Positions 31,055 to 33,425 of a DNA stretch of 33,425 nt are shown piece by piece. The stretch comes from Acetobacterium tundrae (GTDB taxonomy: Bacteria; Bacillota; Clostridia; Eubacteriales; Eubacteriaceae): assembly GCF_008086615.1 (NCBI RefSeq), contig NZ_RXYB01000026.1, positions 1-33,425 of the forward strand. Reading direction: 5' to 3'. Within the stretch, counting starts at the first letter, position 1. Every line of letters starts with the position of its first letter. Under the pieces are notes generated by a model, which ran no database searches, was not told the DNA's origin, and saw only the letters and a list, made by a program, of their open reading frames with translations. A program made the position numbers and the translations under genes.

Positions 31055-32521
31055 TTGACAACAGAAAATCTAAGTGAAGTCCTTGAAGTAAGAAGAGATA
31101 AATTAAAAAAATCACAAGAAGCAGGGAAAAATCCCTTTGAAGAAACAAGTTATGATGTAAGTGTTCTTGCTAAAGCAGTTGAAGAGAAATTTGAAGAATA
31201 TGAAGAAAAGCTGGTTTCAATGGCCGGTCGTATTATGTCCAAAAGAGGCCAGGGAAAAGTTGCGTTTTATGATCTTCAAGATTCTTCAGGAAGAATTCAA
31301 CTATTTTTAAAGAAAGACTTACTGCCAGAAATTTACGATGAGATAAAAACTTATGATATCGGCGATATTGTCGGTGTTAAGGGCGAGATTTTCAAAACGA
31401 AAATGGGCCAAATTTCGGTTAGAGTTTCAGAAATAATTCTATTAAGTAAATCGTTGCAAATTCTTCCTGAAAAATATCATGGGCTTAAAGATATGGATTT
31501 ACGATATCGTCAACGTTATATCGACTTAATCGTTAATCCTGAAGTTAAAGATGTTTTCAAAAAACGCTCTCTTATTATGAGAAAAATTCGCGAGTTTTAT
31601 GATGCTCGAGATTTTCTTGAGGTAGAAACACCGGTACTTTCAAATTTAGCAGGCGGAGCAAACGCGAGACCATTTGTTACCCATCATAATGCATTAGATA
31701 TCACATTGTATTGTAGAATTGCATTAGAGCTGTCCTTGAAACGTCTGATTGTTGGTGGCTTTGATAAAGTTTATGAAATGAGCCGGGTTTTCAGAAATGA
31801 AGGAATGGATGCAACGCATAATCCAGAATTTACGTTACTTGAATCCTATGAAGCTTATGCAAATTACGAAGATCTGATGAAAATGATTGAAGAACTGTAC
31901 AGTTTTCTTGCCGAAGAGGTGAACCATTCAGAGATCGTAATATATGGAGACGAAGAAATTAATTTAAAAGCACCGTTTAAAAAAGCCAGAATGGTGGATT
32001 TAGTTAAAGAACACACCAATGTGGATTTTGATGTCATGACTGATGTAGAAGTGGCTCGTGCGGCAGCAAAAGAATTACATGTGGACGTTGATGGTAAAAA
32101 CAGCGTTGGGGAAATAATGGCAGAAGTTTTTGATGAATATGTGGAAGACAAGCTAATCCAGCCAACCTTCGTAACAATGCACCCGGTCGAGATTTCGCCA
32201 TTAGCAAAAAAAGATCCTAAAGATCCTCGATATACCGAACGATTTGAATTATTTATTAATGGGGCGGAATGTGCTAATGCGTTTTCGGAATTAAATGATC
32301 CAATTGATCAAAAAGAACGGTTTATGTCACAAGTCCAAAAGAAAACTGACGGTGACGATGAAGCACATCCTTATGATGCTGATTTTATCAATGCATTAGA
32401 AGTTGGATTGCCTCCAACTGGTGGTCTAGGAATTGGTATTGATCGTCTGGTAATGCTTTTTACTAATCAGCACAGCATTAGAGACGTAATTCTATTCCCA
32501 ACAATGAAACCAATCGATTAA
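31055..32521 (+). CDS. lysS: Lysyl-tRNA synthetase, class II, 488 aa
   Basis: The N-terminal OB-fold binds the tRNA anticodon (VSMAGRIMSKRGQGKVAFYD, about 54-73). The catalytic core has motif 1 around RYIDLI (about 151-156), motif 2 with FRNEGMDATHNPEFTLLE (about 245-262) and motif 3 with GLGIGIDRLVMLF (about 455-467). The length is standard (about 490). The start is TTG at 31055 behind AGGGGT. It is co-transcribed with greA and followed by a hairpin. Confidence 0.98.
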   Translation: MTTENLSEVLEVRRDKLKKSQEAGKNPFEETSYDVSVLAKAVEEKFEEYEEKLVSMAGRIMSKRGQGKVAFYDLQDSSGRIQLFLKKDLLPEIYDEIKTYDIGDIVGVKGEIFKTKMGQISVRVSEIILLSKSLQILPEKYHGLKDMDLRYRQRYIDLIVNPEVKDVFKKRSLIMRKIREFYDARDFLEVETPVLSNLAGGANARPFVTHHNALDITLYCRIALELSLKRLIVGGFDKVYEMSRVFRNEGMDATHNPEFTLLESYEAYANYEDLMKMIEELYSFLAEEVNHSEIVIYGDEEINLKAPFKKARMVDLVKEHTNVDFDVMTDVEVARAAAKELHVDVDGKNSVGEIMAEVFDEYVEDKLIQPTFVTMHPVEISPLAKKDPKDPRYTERFELFINGAECANAFSELNDPIDQKERFMSQVQKKTDGDDEAHPYDADFINALEVGLPPTGGLGIGIDRLVMLFTNQHSIRDVILFPTMKPID

Positions 32522-32528
32522 ATATAAT

Positions 32529-32562
32529 AAAGGACTCAGAGTCTCTTGATTCTGGGTCCTTT
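32529..32562 (+). terminator. Probable terminator after lysS
   Basis: AAAGGACTCAGA pairs with TCTGGGTCCTTT (one G-U pair) around a 10-base loop. The T run is short. The right arm can also pair with AAAGGGACC at 32567-32575, so an alternative fold exists. Confidence 0.55.
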
Positions 32563-32771
32563 CAATAAAGGGACCGTGTTTCGAACTCTTTAGCAAAGTT
32601 ATAGTCGTTAAATACCATTTAAAGTGACTTAAGCAGTTTGGCGATGGTTTTCATGGCTAATAAAAATAGCCAGTATGAACTTAGTTTACATAAGAATAAA
32701 GACTTGCTTATATAAAAATATTATAATGCTTTTTTAAGTCGAAAAAAAAACAAAATTAAAATAAAAAAAGA
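32563..32771. other. Intergenic region before the rRNA promoters
   Basis: I see no gene here. The sequence becomes very AT-rich towards 32770, which suits an UP-element-like region ahead of a strong rRNA promoter. Confidence 0.5.
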
Positions 32772-32800
32772 TTGACAGAGTGTGATAATCGGAGTATACT
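32772..32800 (+). promoter_or_regulatory. rRNA promoter P1
   Basis: TTGACA and TATACT are separated by 17 bases, preceded by a long A-rich stretch. Confidence 0.88.
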
Positions 32801-32867
32801 AATGAAGTTGTCCCGAACAGGGGCAGCGCAGCAAAAAAAGCGATTTAAAAACAACTTAAAAAAAAGC

Positions 32868-32896
32868 TTGACAACTTAAGGCAGCGACGATATAAT
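32868..32896 (+). promoter_or_regulatory. rRNA promoter P2
   Basis: TTGACA and TATAAT are separated by 17 bases, a full consensus, about 96 bases after P1. Confidence 0.93.
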
Positions 32897-33100
32897 GTAC
32901 AAGCTTCGTAAGAACGGAGCGGCGGTCATAGAAAAGAGAATAGTACCATAAAACCTGTAAAACAGCCAAAACATTCGCAAGAATGCAAGCGGCCAAAATA
33001 GAAACAGAGAGATGCACTCTATAAAACATCAACTCGCAAGAGGATAAAATTGAGTTATTCATGAGACAGATATGAAAGCCGAAAGGCTCGAATACAAACT
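32897..33100 (+). other. 16S rRNA leader with four small GNRA-loop hairpins
   Basis: Between P2 and the 16S start lie TTC-GTAA-GAA (32905-32914), CATTC-GCAA-GAATG (32972-32985), CTC-GCAA-GAG (33033-33042) and AGCC-GAAA-GGCT (33077-33088). All have GNRA tetraloops. The leader probably holds RNase III processing and antitermination signals; I could not identify a clear boxA. Confidence 0.6.
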
Positions 33101-33425
33101 TTTATTGAGAGTTTGATCCTGGCTCAGGACGAACGCTGGCGGTATGCTTAACACATGCAAGTCGAACGCGACGAAGGTGCTTGCACCTTCAGAGAGTGGC
33201 GAACGGGTGAGTAACGCGTGGGTAACCTACCCTTTGGAAAGGAATAGCCTCGGGAAACTGGGAGTAATGCCTTATAAGATGCGAGAGCCGCATGGCTATT
33301 GTATTAAACGCTCCGGCGCCATAGGATGGACCCGCGTCCCATTAGCTAGTTGGTGAGATAACAGCCCACCAAGGCGACGATGGGTAGCCGGTCTGAGAGG
33401 GCGAACGGCCACACTGGAACTGAGA
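33101..33425 (+). rRNA. rrs: 16S ribosomal RNA, 5' part (runs off the window)
   Basis: The universal 5' segment GAGAGTTTGATCCTGGCTCA is followed by ACGAACGCTGGCGG, CATGCAAGTCGAACG and GTGAGTAACGCGTGGGTAAC. About 325 bases are present. The pattern fits a Clostridium-related Firmicute. The 5' end is placed by similarity and may be off by a few bases. Confidence 0.98.

Noticed and set aside
33144-33356. 70-codon open frame at the right edge
   Set aside because: Lies within 16S rRNA.

Overview
The window looks like the chromosome of an acetogenic Clostridium-related bacterium, most likely Acetobacterium or a close relative. It is AT-rich, has strong AGGAGG-type ribosome binding sites, and carries the folate (methyl) branch of the Wood-Ljungdahl pathway in the order fhs-fchA-folD-rnfC2-metV-metF. 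The RnfC2-MetV-MetF combination is characteristic of Acetobacterium. The partial 16S rRNA at the right edge fits a Firmicute. Species assignment needs a database search.

Layout. 1-1440: the 3' end of tuf, a small unknown gene and a TetR-type regulator. 1705-7487: a methyl-transfer cluster on the + strand: a GPH-type transporter, a URO-D-type methyltransferase I, a methyl-H4folate:corrinoid methyltransferase II, a corrinoid protein and an AAHS-type (aromatic acid) transporter. This is the gene set of an O-demethylase for methoxylated aromatics. 7647-10425 (-): asrABC, an anaerobic sulfite reductase. 10566-13641 (-): an asparaginase and RACo, the ATP-dependent reductive activator of corrinoid proteins. 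13900-14709: a second methyltransferase II, divergent from RACo. 15094-19323: a 1.8-kb direct repeat carrying two fhs copies that differ at 7 positions; the first copy has an in-frame TAA. 19411-25435: fchA, folD, rnfC2, metV, metF and an amidohydrolase. 25626-32521: a VanX-type dipeptidase, a UPF0182 membrane protein, serS, greA and lysS. 32522-33425: an rRNA leader with two strong promoters and the start of 16S rRNA.

How the genes fit together (inference from family roles). Methyl groups removed from an aromatic ether by methyltransferase I pass through the corrinoid protein and methyltransferase II to methyl-H4folate. RACo re-reduces corrinoid that has been oxidised by accident. Methyl-H4folate then enters acetyl-CoA synthesis, or is oxidised through MetVF-RnfC2, FolD, FchA and Fhs to formate. 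FolD lacks the lysine needed for cyclohydrolase activity and the usual NADP-binding arginine, so it looks like a dehydrogenase-only, NAD-type enzyme that needs the separate FchA.

Most noteworthy: the near-identical fhs tandem with a nonsense codon in one copy; a leader element shared by the aromatic-acid transporter and both fhs copies at the same distance from the start codon; a CRP/FNR-type palindrome centred at about -41.5 of the asr promoter; large inverted repeats on both sides of the three-gene methyltransferase block; and the altered FolD active site. I saw no CRISPR array, phage genes, insertion sequence or tRNA.
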